Below are positions 1 through 8,568 of a stretch of 64,000 nt of DNA, in pieces. A program made the translations under genes and the position numbers. The DNA comes from Rhodococcus sp. 4CII (GTDB lineage Bacteria; Actinomycetota; Actinomycetes; Mycobacteriales; Mycobacteriaceae). A model generated the notes under the pieces. That model saw only the letters and a list, made by a program, of their open reading frames with translations, did no database searches and was not told the origin of the DNA. The stretch lies in NCBI RefSeq assembly GCF_014256275.1, contig NZ_JACCFE010000002.1:7503501-7567500 (forward strand), given 5' to 3'. How positions within the stretch are numbered: position 1 is the stretch's first letter; each line of letters begins with the position of its first letter.

Positions 1-511
1 GATGGCAGAGGGCAGGTAGTGCGGGCAGGTGGGCGCCTGTCGTGGCACGGGAATCGCCTGACGGTCTGCGCGGCCGCGACGTCGAACGTCGCGATGGATG
101 TGTGGATCCGCAGCTCGGCGTCCGTTCCGGTGTGCGCCCCGCGGCCGTGATGAGGTGCGGATCGGTTGAGGTGTCGACGGTGGCCAGAGACCGCGAGCCC
201 GGCCCGCATTGACGTATCCCACACGATGCGGCTACGACGAAGTATCGGCGAGAAGTGTTCATATGAAAGTTTATTTGCGGTGTTCCTGATGGATGCCGCG
301 CCCTCGTCCCGGTGTTCGGCGGAGCGGGGTTGGTGGTCGGCGCGGCCGTCGAGTGGTCGCGTTCGCAGTGCGCATAAATATTTAGTGTTACTAAATTTGT
401 TCATGGGGAAGGGCGGGTCTTGGGGCGTTCTCAGGCCCACGGCACGGGGCCCGGTGACAACGCCGAATAGGGCCTGTCCGTATTCGGACAGGCCCTGGTT
501 CGATGTGCGGT
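1..511. other. Left-edge stretch without a supported gene
   Basis: No reading frame here could be assigned to a family. A frame open at the left edge on the plus strand ends near 148 and could be the tail of a gene lying outside, but it has no recognisable motif. An AT-rich island at about 366-405 stands out against the GC-rich background and contains the inverted repeat TTTAG-TGTTA-CTAAA (381-395), which could be an operator. The right end holds the terminator of the SDR gene. Confidence 0.5.
469..496 (-). terminator. Hairpin terminator after the SDR gene
   Basis: Two perfect 12-base arms, AGGGCCTGTCCG and its complement, enclose a 4-base loop (TATT). The hairpin lies 16 bases beyond the stop codon of the SDR gene at 512 and would end the transporter/SDR transcription unit. 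There is no strong U tract, which is common in high-GC actinobacteria. Confidence 0.75.
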
Positions 512-1312
512 TTACGTGATGGCGCGGAAGGAGCCGCCGTCGACGCCGTAGACCGAGGCGGTGACGTAGGAGGCAAGGTCGGAGGCGAGGAAGACCACCA
601 CGTTCGCCACTTCTTCGGGGGTTCCGATGCGCTGCAAGGGAAGTCCGCGGTGCTTCATCTCGGCCTCGATGGATTCGTCGCGGTGGACGCCGTGCGCGGC
701 GGCGAACGTGTCGGCGAGGCCGCCGTCCATCAGCCACATCGGGGAGAGGATCGGTCCGGGGGCGACGGCGTTGACCCGCACGGTCGGGCCTTCGCTGATC
801 GCCAGCGAGCTGGTGAACGACAGGATCGCGGCCTTGGATGCGGCGTAGTCCGGGCCGGCGGCGATGGGCTGGCGGCCCAGGTCGGAGGCGTTGTTGACGA
901 TGACCCCGCGTCCGGCGGCCCGCATGGCGGGCAGCACGTGGGTGGCGGCGCGGACCTGGCTGAGGAAGTTCAGCTCGAGGGTGGAGACCCAGTCGGTGTC
1001 GGTGAGACTGTCGAACGTTCCCAGGCTGCCGGCGCCGACGTTGTTGAACAGCACGTCCACCCGCCCGTCGTAGCGGGCGAGGACCTCGTCGAGCCCACCG
1101 GTGACACCGGCTTCGGTACTGAGATCGGCGACGGCGTAGTGGACTTCGGTGATCTGCTCGAGTTCCTTGGCGAGGATGTCGAGACCGTGCCGGTCGCGGT
1201 CGAGCAGGGCGAGCCGGGCCTTCTCCGCGGCGAAGGCGCGGGCGGAGGCGGCGCCGATTCCGGAGCCGGCGCCGGTGATGACGACAACTTTGTCCTCGAG
1301 TCCGGTGTCCAT
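512..1312 (-). CDS. SDR oxidoreductase (last gene of the transporter unit)
   Basis: Classical short-chain dehydrogenase/reductase of 266 residues, the usual family length. It has the NAD(P)-binding TGAGSGIGAA motif near the N-terminus, the NNVGAGS strand motif, a catalytic Ser in NNASD and a YAASK active site, and ends with the usual DGG segment. I chose the ATG at 1312 because GAGAGGA precedes it by a suitable gap; longer forms lack support. It lies 23 bases after the periplasmic binding protein gene and is the last gene of the importer operon, so it probably oxidises or reduces the imported polyol, cyclitol or ketone. The substrate cannot be read from sequence. Confidence 0.85.
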   Translation of the reverse strand: MDTGLEDKVVVITGAGSGIGAASARAFAAEKARLALLDRDRHGLDILAKELEQITEVHYAVADLSTEAGVTGGLDEVLARYDGRVDVLFNNVGAGSLGTFDSLTDTDWVSTLELNFLSQVRAATHVLPAMRAAGRGVIVNNASDLGRQPIAAGPDYAASKAAILSFTSSLAISEGPTVRVNAVAPGPILSPMWLMDGGLADTFAAAHGVHRDESIEAEMKHRGLPLQRIGTPEEVANVVVFLASDLASYVTASVYGVDGGSFRAIT

Positions 1313-1335
1313 CGGGGTTCCTCTCGGTCGGGCTT

Positions 1336-2358
1336 CTAGTTGGGGGTGGGTTCGGAGTATCCGTCGGGCAGGCAGCTGTTGGGGGTGAACTCGTCGAGGT
1401 TGTCCTTGGTGACCACCGGCAGCGGCATGTAGCTGACCGGCGGCACGTCCTTGCCGTCGAGGATGGCCATCATGGTGGTCAGGGCGTGGGTGGAGTCCCA
1501 GCACGGTGACTGGAACAGGGTGGTCGACATCGAACCGTTCTCGAGCATGCCCCGGGCGACCGGGGCGTAGTTGTGGCCGAGCAGCTTGACCTGGCCGGCC
1601 ATCCCGGCGGCGTCGAGGGCCTGCGCGGCACCGGAGGCCATGATGTCGTCGGGGGTGACGAGGGCGTCGATCTGGTTGCCGAACCGGCTGATCAGCGCGC
1701 TCGCGGCGGTCTGGGCCTGGTTCTTGTCGAAGTTGCCCGGCTGGGAGCCGAGCAGCGTGATGTCGGGGTGATTGGCCATCTCCCGTTCGAGGCCGACCTG
1801 CCGGTTGATCGCGGCCGCGTTGCCGGGGGTGCCGCCGATGTAGACGTAGGTGCCCTTGCCGCTGAGCAGCTTCGCGAGTTCCTTGCCCTGCAGTTCACCG
1901 ATGCGTTGATCGTTCGGTCCGGTGAAGGCGTGATAGAGGCTGGTGTCGAGGTCCTCGGGGGGCTGAGAGTTGCTGATGTCGACCGGAATCCCGGCGCGCT
2001 GGGCCTGGATGAGCATCGGCTGTTCGGCGCCGTAGAGCGCCGGCCAGATCACGATGCCGTCGACCTTCTTGGCGATCGCGATCTTCATCTGCGAGGCCTG
2101 CACGGAGGCGTCGTAGTTCGAGTTCATCACGAACGCGTGGACGTGGTGTTCTTCGGCGGTGGTGCGCAGGGACGCAACGTAGTTGCGGCCGTATTCGTGG
2201 TTGCGGTCCATCGGCACGAGGAACGCGATCGTCGGCCAGTCGTCGTGGTTGGTCGCCGCCCCGGGGGCGCCGCACGCGGTGCCGGCCAGCACGGTGGCCG
2301 CGCAAACGGTGATCGCGAGTGCGACCTTGCGGAGCAGAGTGATTGTGTGCGCCATCAT
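1336..2358 (-). CDS. Sugar-type ABC transporter substrate-binding protein
   Basis: A 340-residue periplasmic binding protein of the ribose/galactose type (Peripla_BP_4 fold). It starts with a charged, then hydrophobic export signal followed by a TACGAP sequence, so it is probably a lipoprotein, although the lipobox is not canonical. The mature part shows typical motifs such as IAFLVPMDRN, the DGIVIWPA segment and DALVTPDD. Its ATG overlaps the permease stop (ATGA), implying translational coupling, and AGGAAAGG lies just upstream. Together with the two permeases and the double-domain ATPase it forms a complete importer. These systems usually import sugars, polyols or cyclitols; the ligand is unknown. 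Confidence 0.88.
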   Translation of the reverse strand: MMAHTITLLRKVALAITVCAATVLAGTACGAPGAATNHDDWPTIAFLVPMDRNHEYGRNYVASLRTTAEEHHVHAFVMNSNYDASVQASQMKIAIAKKVDGIVIWPALYGAEQPMLIQAQRAGIPVDISNSQPPEDLDTSLYHAFTGPNDQRIGELQGKELAKLLSGKGTYVYIGGTPGNAAAINRQVGLEREMANHPDITLLGSQPGNFDKNQAQTAASALISRFGNQIDALVTPDDIMASGAAQALDAAGMAGQVKLLGHNYAPVARGMLENGSMSTTLFQSPCWDSTHALTTMMAILDGKDVPPVSYMPLPVVTKDNLDEFTPNSCLPDGYSEPTPN

Positions 2359-3377
2359 CGTGCCTTTCCTGCTGCGACGGCTGTGTGGTCCGCGGATGTG
2401 CCGGTGCGTGGCGCCAGCAGCGCCGACAGCGCCGGTAGGCGGAGGGCTCGGACGCCGTCTTTGGTCAGCACGATCGCGGCGAACAGGATCACGCCGATGG
2501 CGACGTTCTCGATGCTCGAGTCCAGACCACTCATCTGCAGTCCGATGCTGATGCCGCCGAGGGCGACGGCGCCGATGACGGCGCCGATGATGCTGGCCTT
2601 CCCGCCGGACAGGCTCGCCCCACCGACGACGGCGGCGGCGATGGCCAGCAGCATGACCGTCGATCCCAGGGTCGGGGACGCGGCGACGAGGTTGAGGGTG
2701 TCGACGACGCCGGCGAGACCGGCGACGGAGCTGCAGATCATGAAGGCGAGGATCTTGCGGGAGGTGATCGAGATTCCGCCCGACGCCGCGGCTTCGGCGT
2801 TGCCGCCGATGATGTAGAGCTCGCGTCCCGAGCGCACCTTGGTCATGAAGAACCACAGGGCCGCGGTGGCGACGACGGCGATGACGATGTCCGGGGTGAC
2901 CTGCCCGACGAGGGGGACGGAAAACGACAGGGCCCGGGGGGAGTCCTGCAGTGGGACGGGGGCGCCGTCGGTGATGGCCAGGGCCAGACCCTGCAGGGTG
3001 ATCAGCATGCCGAGGGTGGTGATGAAGGAGTTGATCCCGACCTTGACGATCAGAAGCCCGTTGATCAATCCCACCACGGCACCGGTGATCAGCGCGAGGG
3101 GAATCGAGATGGCCAGGTTGCCGGAGACCTGCGCGGCGACGGCGGCCGTGACGGCCATGGTCGATCCGACGCTGAGGTCGATCTCACCGAGGACCAGGAC
3201 GGGCACCAGCGCGATGGCCACCAGCCACACGTCGACGATCCGGGACAGGGCGATGCCGTAGGAGCCGAGCGCGGTGGGTTGCACCAGCAGCAGCACGGCG
3301 ACGACCAGGGCGAGCAGGATCACCGCCCGGAACGCGGTCCAGTTCTTGAACTGGGTCAGGAGAGTGTTGTTGTTCAC
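2355..3377 (-). CDS. ABC transporter permease (RbsC-type), second copy
   Basis: A 340-residue BPD_transp_2 permease with about eight to ten membrane segments and the GEIDLSVGS motif typical of ribose-type permeases, plus the conserved GGASLSGGKAS loop. The GTG at 3377 follows GGAGG at good spacing and overlaps the stop of the upstream permease (GTGA). It differs clearly from its neighbour, so the channel is probably a heterodimer. C-terminal end overlaps the binding-protein start. Confidence 0.88.
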   Translation of the reverse strand: MNNNTLLTQFKNWTAFRAVILLALVVAVLLLVQPTALGSYGIALSRIVDVWLVAIALVPVLVLGEIDLSVGSTMAVTAAVAAQVSGNLAISIPLALITGAVVGLINGLLIVKVGINSFITTLGMLITLQGLALAITDGAPVPLQDSPRALSFSVPLVGQVTPDIVIAVVATAALWFFMTKVRSGRELYIIGGNAEAAASGGISITSRKILAFMICSSVAGLAGVVDTLNLVAASPTLGSTVMLLAIAAAVVGGASLSGGKASIIGAVIGAVALGGISIGLQMSGLDSSIENVAIGVILFAAIVLTKDGVRALRLPALSALLAPRTGTSADHTAVAAGKAR

Positions 3378-4372
3378 TTGAGACCTCCACGTCGGCGCAG
3401 GACGGCGTCGGCCGCCAGCGTCGCGACGATGATGAATCCCTGGACGAACTGCTGCCATTGGAACGGCAACCCGACCAGGGACAGGACACTGAGCAGGACC
3501 TGGACGAAGGCGACACCGAGGACGGTGCCCAGGACGGAACCCTTACCGCCGAAGAGGCTGGTGCCGCCGATGACCACGGCGGCGAGGGCGTTGAAGTCGT
3601 AACCGGCGGACATGGTCGACACGGCGCTCGAGCTGTAGCCGGCCAGCGCCATTCCGGCGGCCGCGGCTCCGAGGGAGGAGACGGCGAAGGTGAGGGTCAG
3701 GGTGCGGGAGGTGCTCAGTCCGGCGATCCGGGCGGCGCCGCGGTTGGTTCCGGTCGCTCGCAGCGAGTAGCCGAAACTGGTGGACGAGAGCAGGTTGTGG
3801 GCGAGGACGGCCGCGGCGGCGAAGAACAGGAACACCACGGGGATCCCGGCGATGCTGGTGTTGCCGATCCAGGACAGGAACGAGGTGTTCCCGGAGTACT
3901 GGGCGCCGCCGGTGACGTAGTTGAGCACACCCATTCCGGCGGTGGCGGTGGCCAGGGTCACGATGACCCCGTTGCCGCGCATCAGACCTGCGCCGAGTCC
4001 GTTGACGAGCGCGAAGATCAGGCAGGCGCCGATCGCCGCCGGGGCCGCGACGAGGAATCCGTGCGGGCTCAACGCGACGACGACGATGGCCGCCAGCGCG
4101 ATCTGGGGGACGACCGACAGGTCGATGATCAGACCGGAGACGACGACGAATGTCATACCGAGAGCGACGAATCCGAGGAAGGCGCTGTTGCGGAGCAGGG
4201 TGCCGAGGTTCTGCGCGGACCAGAAGCCGTCGAGGCCGACGGCGGCGAACAGCAGCAGCGCGATCAGTGCCCCGGTCACGACGATCACCGTGGGGTTGTC
4301 GTCGAACTTCTGCCGCAGCGGCGGCACATAGGTGGCGACCCGTTGCGGGGGCGCGATCTGGGTGTCAGACAT
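3374..4372 (-). CDS. ABC transporter permease (RbsC-type), first copy
   Basis: A 332-residue permease of the ribose/xylose family with a cytoplasmic N-terminus, multiple hydrophobic helices, the SGLIDLSV-like sequence (SGLIIDLSVVPQI) and the family loop GGTSLFGGKGS. I place the start at the ATG at 4372, which overlaps the ATPase gene end by 8 bases; a longer reading into the ATPase gene has no family resemblance. It pairs with the permease downstream and the ATPase upstream. Confidence 0.88.
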   Translation of the reverse strand: MSDTQIAPPQRVATYVPPLRQKFDDNPTVIVVTGALIALLLFAAVGLDGFWSAQNLGTLLRNSAFLGFVALGMTFVVVSGLIIDLSVVPQIALAAIVVVALSPHGFLVAAPAAIGACLIFALVNGLGAGLMRGNGVIVTLATATAGMGVLNYVTGGAQYSGNTSFLSWIGNTSIAGIPVVFLFFAAAAVLAHNLLSSTSFGYSLRATGTNRGAARIAGLSTSRTLTLTFAVSSLGAAAAGMALAGYSSSAVSTMSAGYDFNALAAVVIGGTSLFGGKGSVLGTVLGVAFVQVLLSVLSLVGLPFQWQQFVQGFIIVATLAADAVLRRRGGLK

Positions 4373-5915
4373 GTGCGGCTTCCTTGTTTTCGGGCGTGGT
4401 GTGGTGGGTGCCGAGGCGGACGATGGCGTGCTGGTCCGCCTCCGCGGCGGAGAGTTCACCGGCGATCGTGCCGTCGCGCAGCACCGCGATGCGGTCGGAC
4501 AGCGACAGCAGTTCTTCGAGGTCGGAGGAGACGACGATGACGGCGGTGCCCTTCGCGGTCAGACCGCGGACCAATTCGTGGATTTCGGCCTTGGCACCGA
4601 CATCGACGCCGGCGGTCGGCTCGTCGAGGACGAACAGTCGCGGGTTGGTCGGCAGCCACCGGCCGAAGGCGACCTTCTGCTGGTTTCCGCCGCTGAGCAG
4701 TTTCACCGTCGAACCGGTCTTGGCGGGCTTGAGGTTGACCTCGCCGACGATGCCGGTGGCCAGGGTCTGCAACCGGGAGGACCGGATCTGCCCGACACGG
4801 CTCAGGGCGCGCAGTGAGGGCAGCGCCAGGTTCTCCCGGACCGAGCGGGCGAGCAGAACCCCTTCGGTGCGACGGTCTTCGGGGACGAAGGCGATCCCGC
4901 TCAGGACCGCGGAGCTGTAGGAATGAATGGCCCGACGGCGGCCGTCGCTGGTGAGGGTGACGGTGCCGCGGGTGCGGGGTTCGAGACCGAGGATGGCGCG
5001 GACCAGTTCGGTGCGTCCCGATCCCATCAGTCCGCCCAGCCCGAGGACCTCACCCGCGCGGACCTCGAGGCTGGTGCCGAACACCCCCGGTGCCCACAGG
5101 TTGTCGACGGACAGGACGACGTCACCGAACGTCTCCGGCTTGGACTGGCGTTCGCTGATCTCGAGGTTGAGGAGCTTCTCTCCGACCATGCTCTCCACGA
5201 GCGCGTCGGTGGACGACTCGGCGAGGTCGAGGTGCTCGACCAGGCGTCCGTCGCGCAGCACGGTGGCGCGGCTGCAGAGTTCGAAGATCTCCCGCAGGCG
5301 ATGGGAAATGTAGACGATGGTGACGCCCTCGTCGCGCAACGATTTCAGCAGGTCGAGGAGCTTGTCGGTTTCCTGCGGCGTCAACGACGCGGTGGGCTCG
5401 TCGAGGATGAGGATGCGAGGGTCGAGCCGGAGCGCCTTCGCGATCTCGACAAACTGCTGCAGGGTGGCGGGCAGTTGGCCGGCCAGGGCGTCGGGGTCGA
5501 TGTCGACACCCAACCGGGCACACAGTGCGGTCGCGATCCGCCGCATCGCTGTGCGGTCGACGAGCCCGTTTCTGGTGGGTGTGGTTCCGACGCAGATGTT
5601 CTCGGCGACGGTCAGGTCCGGGCACAGGCTCAGTTCCTGGTGCACCAACGCGATTCCGGCTGCCTTGGAGGCCACCGTTCCGCCGGCCAGTGGTTCCCCG
5701 GCGACGGTGACCTGTCCGGAATCGGGGAGGTAGAGGCCGGCGAGGACCTTCATGAGGGTGGACTTGCCGGCGCCGTTGGCCCCGACGATCGCGTGGCAGG
5801 TGCCGGACTCGACGCGGACGCTGACGTCGCGGAGAGCGTGCACACCGCCGAACTGCTTGCTGACCCCGGCCGCCTCGACGGCAATGGGTGACGGAGCGGA
5901 GATCTGATTGGTCAC
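4365..5915 (-). CDS. Sugar-type ABC transporter ATPase, two nucleotide-binding domains
   Basis: A 516-residue ATPase of the RbsA/MglA family, with two fused ABC domains. The first half has Walker A GANGAGKST, a degenerate signature region and Walker B ILILDEPTAS; the second half has LSGGNQQKV and LFVLDEPTAGVDVGAK, with a degenerate Walker A as usual in this family. The GTG at 5915 is preceded by AGGAGC. It is the first gene of a transcription unit whose promoter lies at about 6010-6051. It energises uptake of the cluster's substrate. Confidence 0.9.
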   Translation of the reverse strand: MTNQISAPSPIAVEAAGVSKQFGGVHALRDVSVRVESGTCHAIVGANGAGKSTLMKVLAGLYLPDSGQVTVAGEPLAGGTVASKAAGIALVHQELSLCPDLTVAENICVGTTPTRNGLVDRTAMRRIATALCARLGVDIDPDALAGQLPATLQQFVEIAKALRLDPRILILDEPTASLTPQETDKLLDLLKSLRDEGVTIVYISHRLREIFELCSRATVLRDGRLVEHLDLAESSTDALVESMVGEKLLNLEISERQSKPETFGDVVLSVDNLWAPGVFGTSLEVRAGEVLGLGGLMGSGRTELVRAILGLEPRTRGTVTLTSDGRRRAIHSYSSAVLSGIAFVPEDRRTEGVLLARSVRENLALPSLRALSRVGQIRSSRLQTLATGIVGEVNLKPAKTGSTVKLLSGGNQQKVAFGRWLPTNPRLFVLDEPTAGVDVGAKAEIHELVRGLTAKGTAVIVVSSDLEELLSLSDRIAVLRDGTIAGELSAAEADQHAIVRLGTHHTTPENKEAAHV

Positions 5916-6009
5916 GGCGGGCTCCTGAACAGACGGATAGACAAAAGTGCGGAGGAAGGGGGGACTGGTATGACACTCCCAAACCAGGAATTCATCATCA
6001 CTGAATCCG

Positions 6010-6051
6010 GTGACCCCAATCATAACACCTATTTAAGCGTGACTGTCAACA
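6010..6051 (-). promoter_or_regulatory. Promoter/operator of the ABC transporter unit
   Basis: Reading the minus strand, TTGACA (reverse of TGTCAA at 6045-6050) is followed after 19 bases by TATGAT, then GGGGTCAC. The two blocks GTGACCCCAATCAT (6010-6023) and GTGACTGTCAACA (6039-6051) reappear almost unchanged, at nearly the same spacing, upstream of the TIM-barrel gene (11219-11259). The XRE-cupin regulator encoded next to the second copy is the likely ligand-controlled regulator; that link is inferred. Confidence 0.65.
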
Positions 6052-6120
6052 CGGGGACGTGAACGGGGTGATACTGCCGAAGTTGGGCATCGATTGTTTA
6101 ACCGTGCTGAATATGCGAGT

Positions 6121-6157
6121 GCGGTGGCAGCCTCGGGTGAACGAAGGCTGCCACCGC
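6121..6157 (-). terminator. Hairpin terminator after the SDR at 6190
   Basis: Perfect 13-base arms (GCGGTGGCAGCCT and its complement) around an 11-base loop lie 33 bases beyond the stop of the SDR gene. It separates the catabolic unit from the transporter unit's promoter. Confidence 0.7.
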
Positions 6158-6189
6158 AGTCGAACACGGGTGGGGAGTGGACGCCCGCC

Positions 6190-6972
6190 TCAGAAGAAGA
6201 CTTGTTCTCCGCCGGTGAGGTTGAGAGCGGAACCGGTGGTGAACGAGGCCTCGTCGGAGGCCAGCCACGCGACCATGCGCCCCATGTCCTCGAGAGTGCC
6301 GAAGCGGCCCGTGGGGATGCTGGCGTCGAGGTAGTTCTGCATCTTCTGCTCGAGCGTGATCCCTTCGCTCTCAGCGATTTCCGCGAACGAGGCCTCCATC
6401 ATCTCGGTGTGCATGCAACCGGGGCAGACGGCGTTGACGGTGATGTTGTACGGCGCCAGTTCCAGCCCGAGCGCCTGCGTCATCAAGATGACGGCAGCCT
6501 TCGACGCGGAGTAGACACCCTCATTGGGCCGTGCCAGCTTGCCGAGCTGGGACGCGGTGTTGATGATGCGCCCGGACTTCTGCTGCTTCATCACCCGCGC
6601 GGCGGCGCGGGCACCGTGGAAGACACCCCCGACGTTGACGTCCATGGTGCGGCGGAAGTCCTCGTCGCTGACCTCGGCGATCGCACCGTAGGTGTAAATT
6701 CCGGCGTTGTTGACCATGATGTCCAGACGCCCGTGCGTGTCGACGGTGGAGCCAACCAGCTCGTTCACGGAGGCGGCACTGGACACGTCGACCTTGGCGG
6801 ACGTGCTCTTCGGGCTGCCCGCGGACTGCAGCTTCGCCGCGGTGTCCTCGGCGCTGTGCAGGTCGGCGCACACGACCGTGGCGCCGCGCGCGGCGAGTTC
6901 GACGGCGATGCCTTCACCGAGGCCGCGGCTGGCTCCGGTGACGATGGCGATGTTGTTCTCGAGGGTGGGCAT
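6190..6972 (-). CDS. SDR oxidoreductase (last gene of the hydroxyquinol unit)
   Basis: A 260-residue short-chain dehydrogenase/reductase with TGASRGLGEG, the NNAGIY motif, a Ser in NTASQ and the YSASK active site. Start at the ATG at 6972, with a weak GGAT site; no better start is seen. It ends the catabolic operon before a strong hairpin. The C-terminal end (TGGEQVFF) departs from the common DGG form. Three different SDRs accompany this cluster, which suggests more than one alcohol/ketone redox step on the imported substrate. Specific substrate unknown. Confidence 0.85.
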   Translation of the reverse strand: MPTLENNIAIVTGASRGLGEGIAVELAARGATVVCADLHSAEDTAAKLQSAGSPKSTSAKVDVSSAASVNELVGSTVDTHGRLDIMVNNAGIYTYGAIAEVSDEDFRRTMDVNVGGVFHGARAAARVMKQQKSGRIINTASQLGKLARPNEGVYSASKAAVILMTQALGLELAPYNITVNAVCPGCMHTEMMEASFAEIAESEGITLEQKMQNYLDASIPTGRFGTLEDMGRMVAWLASDEASFTTGSALNLTGGEQVFF

Positions 6973-7055
6973 GACGATCCAATCTGGGTGTTCGGGTGGG
7001 TGAACTACCCCTGGCGAGCCGAGCGCTCGCTCGCGGAGCGGTAGCGAAGAGTGCG

Positions 7056-7442
7056 TTAGGCGGTGGGTATCGGTGTGGGCTGGTAGGCGAGGAATCGCCA
7101 GCCGTCGTCGGTGTTCTTCCACACCGCCAGGCACCGGTTGCGTAGCTTCTTGTCGCGCCCGCCGGCGGTGATGTCGGCGTTCATTTCCCCGACGACGAGT
7201 GCGACGTCGTCGACGATGCGGATGAAGTCGATGGGGTGGTCGATCTCGTGGTAGACGTAGAAGCCGGAACGCACCTTGTCGAGGTAGTCCTCGAGGGTGT
7301 CGGTCTCGCCGGAGGAATGCGAGTAGGCCAGGTCCGGGTGGCTGAGTTCGGCGAACCGGGTCAGGTCCCGGTCGACGATGGCCCGGTATCGGTCGTTTTC
7401 GAGGTCGCGGATGGTGGTCGTGGCATCGTGGGGAGCGGTCAC
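7056..7442 (-). CDS. SnoaL/DUF4440-type NTF2-fold protein
   Basis: A 128-residue single-domain protein of the nuclear-transport-factor-2 fold (SnoaL_3/DUF4440), recognisable by the N-terminal helix with DLTRFAELSHPDL, the central YSHSSG segment and the C-terminal NRCLAVWKN and WRFLAYQPT strands. GTG start at 7442 preceded by AGGAGC. NTF2-fold proteins include dehydratases (for example scytalone dehydratase), isomerases and epoxide hydrolases. Inside a cluster that appears to convert a saturated ring to a trihydroxybenzene, a dehydratase role is plausible but unproven. Confidence 0.75.
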   Translation of the reverse strand: MTAPHDATTTIRDLENDRYRAIVDRDLTRFAELSHPDLAYSHSSGETDTLEDYLDKVRSGFYVYHEIDHPIDFIRIVDDVALVVGEMNADITAGGRDKKLRNRCLAVWKNTDDGWRFLAYQPTPIPTA

Positions 7443-7491
7443 GTCGGCTCCTGTGCTGTTCAGGGCGGATGGGGATGATCGGTGTATCGGG

Positions 7492-8568
7492 TCATCGGTG
7501 GGTGGGTCGATCGCCGCGCAGTGCCCCGCGCAGGAGATGGCGTAGGCCGTCGTCGGTGACCGGAGTGGGGTTCGAGTACGGGTTGGACAGGACCTCGTCG
7601 ACGACGGCGGGGAGCTGCCCTTCGCGCACGCCCAGTTCCTCGAGCGAGTGCGGAATCTTCAGTTGCTGCTCGAGTTCCCACAGTGCGATGGACGGGTCGC
7701 CGTCAGTGCCCAGAGCCCGTTGCAGCCCGGCCCGGGCCGCCGGGGCGTGGGATTCGTTGTAGGCCAGCACATACGGCAGCACGATGGCGTGCGTCTGGGC
7801 GTGCGGCAGATCGAGTGAGCCGCCGAGGACGTGGCACAGCTTGTGGTGCAGCGACATCGTGGTCGCCCCAAGGCAGGCGCCGCACAGCCACGCCCCGTAC
7901 AGCGCCCGCGACCGGGCGTCGAGATCGTTCCCGTCGGCCACGATCGCGGTCAGCGATTCGGCGAACGCCCGCACTCCTTCCTCGGCCATCAGCGAGATGA
8001 TCGGCGAGGCGTCGGGGGCGTAGAGCGCTTCGACGGCGTGCGCGACGGCGTTCAGGCCGCTGGCCGCGGAGATTTCCGCCGGCAAGGTGGTGGTCAGCTG
8101 CGGGTCGTATATCACGGCCTGCGGCAACACCTTCGGGTCGCGTCCGGTCTGCTTGCGGCCCTCGCGCGTCAGCCCCCAGATCGGGGTCATCTCCGATCCG
8201 GCGTAGGTAGTGGGGATCGCGATGATCGGCAGCCCGTGTTCGAGGGCGATCGCCTTGCCCAGGCCGATCGAGGAGCCGCCGCCGATCACCACGCAGCTGT
8301 CCGCGCCGAGCTCGAGCGCCCGGTCCCGGGCCTGGTCGGCGGTCTCGACCGGCACGTGCATGCGAGCCTGGTCGAAGATGCCGGCGCCGCGGTCACCGAG
8401 GTGCTCCATGACCTGCTCCGCCAGGTGCTTCTGCTCCGGCGTACACAAAACCAGTGCCCGCCGCAGCCCGAGACGGTCGAGTTCCGCCCCGATCTTGGTC
8501 ACCGCACCGGCCTCGAAGGTCACCCGCATCGGCAGGGCCTGGTAGTGGAAGGAGCTGGTGAACGTCAC
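7492..8568 (-). CDS. Maleylacetate reductase
   Basis: A 358-residue member of the iron-alcohol-dehydrogenase-like family, matching maleylacetate reductases in length and motifs: GGGSSIGLGKA for NAD(P)H binding, the AIPTTYAGSEMT segment and HHKLCHVLGG. It reduces maleylacetate, the product of hydroxyquinol ring cleavage, to 3-oxoadipate for entry into central metabolism. The GTG at 8568 overlaps the dioxygenase stop (GTGA), so the two consecutive enzymes are translationally coupled. Confidence 0.92.
   Translation of the reverse strand: MTFTSSFHYQALPMRVTFEAGAVTKIGAELDRLGLRRALVLCTPEQKHLAEQVMEHLGDRGAGIFDQARMHVPVETADQARDRALELGADSCVVIGGGSSIGLGKAIALEHGLPIIAIPTTYAGSEMTPIWGLTREGRKQTGRDPKVLPQAVIYDPQLTTTLPAEISAASGLNAVAHAVEALYAPDASPIISLMAEEGVRAFAESLTAIVADGNDLDARSRALYGAWLCGACLGATTMSLHHKLCHVLGGSLDLPHAQTHAIVLPYVLAYNESHAPAARAGLQRALGTDGDPSIALWELEQQLKIPHSLEELGVREGQLPAVVDEVLSNPYSNPTPVTDDGLRHLLRGALRGDRPTHR

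Noticed and set aside
1..165. Edge frames on both strands that might be parts of neighbouring genes
   Set aside because: No motif, ribosome site or codon pattern strong enough to call a gene.
503..1339. Long plus-strand frame opposite the first SDR, and many similar frames opposite real genes
   Set aside because: High GC keeps antisense frames open. The products are Gly/Arg/Asp-rich without domains, while the opposite strand encodes a complete SDR with all motifs.
3458..4540. A 360-codon plus-strand frame across the permease genes
   Set aside because: Low-complexity Gly/Asp/Arg composition and fully opposite to two well-formed permease genes.
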